Source of the DNA: an uncultured Alphaproteobacteria bacterium
GTDB taxonomy: Bacteria > Pseudomonadota > Alphaproteobacteria > CAKMZR01
DNA length: 5,161 nucleotides
Assembly (NCBI GenBank): GCA_929200455.1
Contig: CAKMZR010000131.1
Coordinates: forward strand, 1 to 5,161
Reading direction: 5' to 3'
The notes below the pieces were generated by a model. The model made no database searches and had not been told where the DNA came from. It saw only the letters and a list, made by a program, of their open reading frames with translations. Position 1 is the first letter of the stretch. Each line of letters starts with the position of its first letter. A program made the translations under genes and the position numbers. Of this stretch, positions 3,058-5,161 are shown piece after piece.

Positions 3058-5161
3058 CCCACAATGAAGAAATACCCCACAAATCACCCTCCTCCTCAGA
3101 CGGCGTCGCAGGACGTCCACGCTCAATCACAAAATCATGACGCTTCTCTCCCGCCAAAGGATTGCTCACCAGAAGAGTCAAATGCATCTCTCGAGGCAAC
3201 GAAGAAAAGGCCGTCGACACATCCACAGACGCCTTCACCTTCACCTTCCGATCCCCCTCATCATACTCAAACAAATGCCCATAAGAACCCAAAATCTTAT
3301 AGTCAAGATCCAAACCACCCGCAGAAGCCCTTATGTCCCAAGAACCCGTCTCCCCGTCCTTCCACGTCACACGAACAGGCGAAACATCAAAACTCACCTC
3401 GTTCACATCCAACCACTCCACCCGTAAACCCTCCACGCCCTTCGTCACATAACTTCCACCACTCTTTTGCAACATGTCCACCTTCAACTTCAACGCATCA
3501 GCCTTGCTTATAGGGCCCGTATGACTAAAACCCCAAAATAATGTACGTCCGCCCTCCACAATGCTCGGCAACTCATCCACCACCGTTCCCTGACTAAACA
3601 CCTCACTCGGCGTACCTCCCGTGTACGAAAAATCACGCACAAACGCTCCGCTCTTCCGAGACAACGAAAACTTCCAAGACCAATCATCCGAATCCCCTAT
3701 CACCACATCCCGACCAAAACTCAAAAATAAACCATAGTCGTTCGCACTCGTGTTCCGTATATACGCAGACACCACCTGAAAACTGCTGTCCGCAACCACA
3801 TCAGACAAATCCAATCCCTGCAGACTCGCCACATCCCCCAAGTCAAGACGCAAAGCCAAGTCTTTGCCACTCTTATCCTGAATCGTACCCCCAGTGCTTA
3901 TGCTCCCCTCCATCTTTATCTCCACATCCGCCACATAAGGCTTCTCTCCCGCCACCGTCGTTAACTGACTGTGGAAATGACCCCGTCCCTCCTTGTCTAT
4001 GTAAATCTTCACAAAGCCACCCTCCTCCTTCACTTGAACATAACTCGCAAAATTCGCCTTGTAACCCCCGGAACCCTGCTGAGGCAACAACAAATAATTC
4101 GTCAAGTCGATTTTGTCTCCCACAGAAAAGGTCTCGTCCTTAATGTCCAACCTTATCGGACCCCCACGCTCAAACTTCACCACATCAAGACCCTCACCCA
4201 ACAACACCTCCACATAACCATCCGTCGATTGAAGAGCCCTCAAAACCTCCTCACCCCCGCCACTACGCTCCCACACCAAAGACGAAACCACCACCGTATC
4301 ATCTCCACGACCCCCCTCTATCACATCACCGCCACCCCCCGATATCAACAGATCATCACCCCGTCCTCCCCATATCTTGTCCGCTCCAAGACCTCCCCAC
4401 ACCGTGTCCGCACCAGAACCTCCATAAACATCATCACTCCCGTCGCCCACCACAATCGAATCAGAACCGGAACCCCCGTAAATCCTGTTGTTCAACGAAA
4501 CCACACTGCTCGAACCCAAATAACCCGTCCCAAAAACATCATCACCGTCAAACAACAAATAACGCGGGGCCCCCGTCCTCTCAACCGGCAATTCCAACGT
4601 CAAAATCCTATCTCCAACACCCGTTCCCAAACTATAACCCGTAGGCATAGTCGGCAACTTCAAAGAAAGCGTACCATAAGTCTCCAAAACACCCCCGCCT
4701 CCCGCCACACCTTGAACCGCCTTCACAGACAAAAGATAATCTTCCCTCACAGACTCAACCGTGTCCACAGCATCAAAAACAATCTTATAACCCGTACCCA
4801 CCTTCTCCAGCCTAAACAGATCCTTATCCAATCCTTGAATCTCCATCGTCAAATTGTTCGGATCCGGCGACGCAAACAAAAGATCAGAAAGCGTCACACG
4901 CGCCTCTATCTCCCGCGTCTCCAGCCTGTTCAAGTTGTCCTTGTCCGGCAATGCCGTCACCAAACTCAAAGAAAGGGTCGCATACACCAATACATCCGGC
5001 AAAAGAATGTCTACGCCCAAAGACGGTACCAACAAATCAGGAGTCAAAACCCCTCCCGCTTGATCCCCCACATAAAACTCTATCACCAGATCCACCAACT
5101 CATCCCGCGTCGAACCGTCCCCTTGAAGATTAATCTCTATCTTCGTCGGAACATTGCCCAA
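3038..5161 (-). CDS. Large RTX-type calcium-binding, probably secreted protein (N terminus missing)
   Basis: The frame is open to the right edge; the visible 707 residues are the C-terminal part, ending at TAG 3038-3040. The first visible codon is TTG inside continuous sequence with no ribosome binding site in view, so it is not taken as a start. In visible numbering: residues about 1-80 are beta-rich and unassigned; about 82-168 look cadherin-like; 228-290 are seven RTX nonapeptides (for example YGGSGADTV, EGGRGDDTV) that should fold on calcium; 345-405 resemble the type I secretion target domain (VGDKIDLTNYL, then SYVQVKEEGGFVKIYIDKEGRG, then QLTTVAG); about 406-595 are unassigned; about 596-682 look like a second cadherin-like unit. 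There is no cysteine and no membrane segment, both usual for type I-secreted adhesins. Export by an ABC/MFP/OMP system is inferred; none is encoded here. Adhesin and secreted enzyme both remain possible, and I see no enzyme motif. Confidence 0.8.
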   Translation of the reverse strand: MGNVPTKIEINLQGDGSTRDELVDLVIEFYVGDQAGGVLTPDLLVPSLGVDILLPDVLVYATLSLSLVTALPDKDNLNRLETREIEARVTLSDLLFASPDPNNLTMEIQGLDKDLFRLEKVGTGYKIVFDAVDTVESVREDYLLSVKAVQGVAGGGGVLETYGTLSLKLPTMPTGYSLGTGVGDRILTLELPVERTGAPRYLLFDGDDVFGTGYLGSSSVVSLNNRIYGGSGSDSIVVGDGSDDVYGGSGADTVWGGLGADKIWGGRGDDLLISGGGGDVIEGGRGDDTVVVSSLVWERSGGGEEVLRALQSTDGYVEVLLGEGLDVVKFERGGPIRLDIKDETFSVGDKIDLTNYLLLPQQGSGGYKANFASYVQVKEEGGFVKIYIDKEGRGHFHSQLTTVAGEKPYVADVEIKMEGSISTGGTIQDKSGKDLALRLDLGDVASLQGLDLSDVVADSSFQVVSAYIRNTSANDYGLFLSFGRDVVIGDSDDWSWKFSLSRKSGAFVRDFSYTGGTPSEVFSQGTVVDELPSIVEGGRTLFWGFSHTGPISKADALKLKVDMLQKSGGSYVTKGVEGLRVEWLDVNEVSFDVSPVRVTWKDGETGSWDIRASAGGLDLDYKILGSYGHLFEYDEGDRKVKVKASVDVSTAFSSLPREMHLTLLVSNPLAGEKRHDFVIERGRPATPSEEEGDLWGISSLWVEEGMI
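3947..4129 (-). other. Type I secretion target-like domain, internal
   Basis: Visible residues 345-405 of the RTX protein. The pattern GDKIDL-x-LLLP, then a SYVQV strand, GG-x-VKIYID with EGRG, and finally QLTTVAG follows the layout of the 'type I secretion C-terminal target domain, VC_A0849 subclass' in RTX adhesins. In that family the domain is normally at or near the very C terminus; here 302 residues follow. The assignment is by pattern memory only. Confidence 0.5.
4292..4480 (-). repeat. Seven RTX (haemolysin-type calcium-binding) nonapeptide repeats
   Basis: Visible residues 228-290 fall exactly into seven 9-residue units: YGGSGSDSI, VVGDGSDDV, YGGSGADTV, WGGLGADKI, WGGRGDDLL, ISGGGGDVI and EGGRGDDTV. 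They follow GGxGxDxUx, where U is a large hydrophobic residue, and would form a calcium-bound parallel beta roll. Units 2 and 6 are degenerate in the Gly-Gly part but keep the register. Seven units is a small block compared with large RTX toxins. Confidence 0.93.

Noticed and set aside
3064..3513. Plus-strand open frames inside the RTX gene
   Set aside because: Pro/His/Ser/Thr-rich antisense shadows of a gene with clear RTX repeats on the other strand; the same applies to small frames at 4854-5133.
5159..5161. TTG at the right edge as the true start of the RTX protein
   Set aside because: The frame is simply cut by the window edge, no upstream sequence can be judged, and the following sequence reads like the middle of a beta-rich domain.

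Overview
The window looks like chromosomal DNA of a flagellated Gram-negative bacterium, most likely an alphaproteobacterium. The evidence is a FlaG-like flagellar protein, a MetC-type cystathionine beta-lyase whose core resembles alphaproteobacterial homologues, an RTX (type I secretion-style) protein, and a tRNA with encoded CCA. G+C is near one half by eye. The lineage call is an inference from protein style.

Layout, left to right. Positions 2-148 (+) hold the 3' end of an unrecognised gene. A 199-base spacer follows, with short CCTCAGGGAA-type repeats. Positions 348-767 (-) encode a small FlaG-like protein with a strong ribosome binding site. A second 199-base spacer holds an inverted repeat and a possible weak terminator. 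Positions 967-2196 (-) encode MetC. Positions 2353-2437 (+) are tRNA-Leu(UAA), the only complete plus-strand gene. Positions 2482-2949 (-) encode a RidA/YjgF-family protein. Positions 3038-5161 (-) are the C-terminal 707 residues of a large Cys-free RTX protein whose start lies beyond the right edge.

Genes working together. Cystathionine beta-lyase works through an aminoacrylate/imine-type product, and RidA-family proteins are known to hydrolyse such reactive enamines/imines. Their nearness is therefore suggestive, although a tRNA on the opposite strand separates them. The RTX protein is probably secreted or cell-surface. The FlaG-like protein would act at the flagellum.

The most striking whole-window property is strand asymmetry. 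From about 780 to the right end the plus strand is very C-rich and G-poor, in genes and spacers alike. This generates many long but spurious plus-strand open frames rich in Pro, His and Thr. I see no CRISPR array, insertion sequence, integrase or clear new system. The most interesting candidate is the RTX protein, where a type I secretion-like module sits about 300 residues from the C terminus instead of at it.
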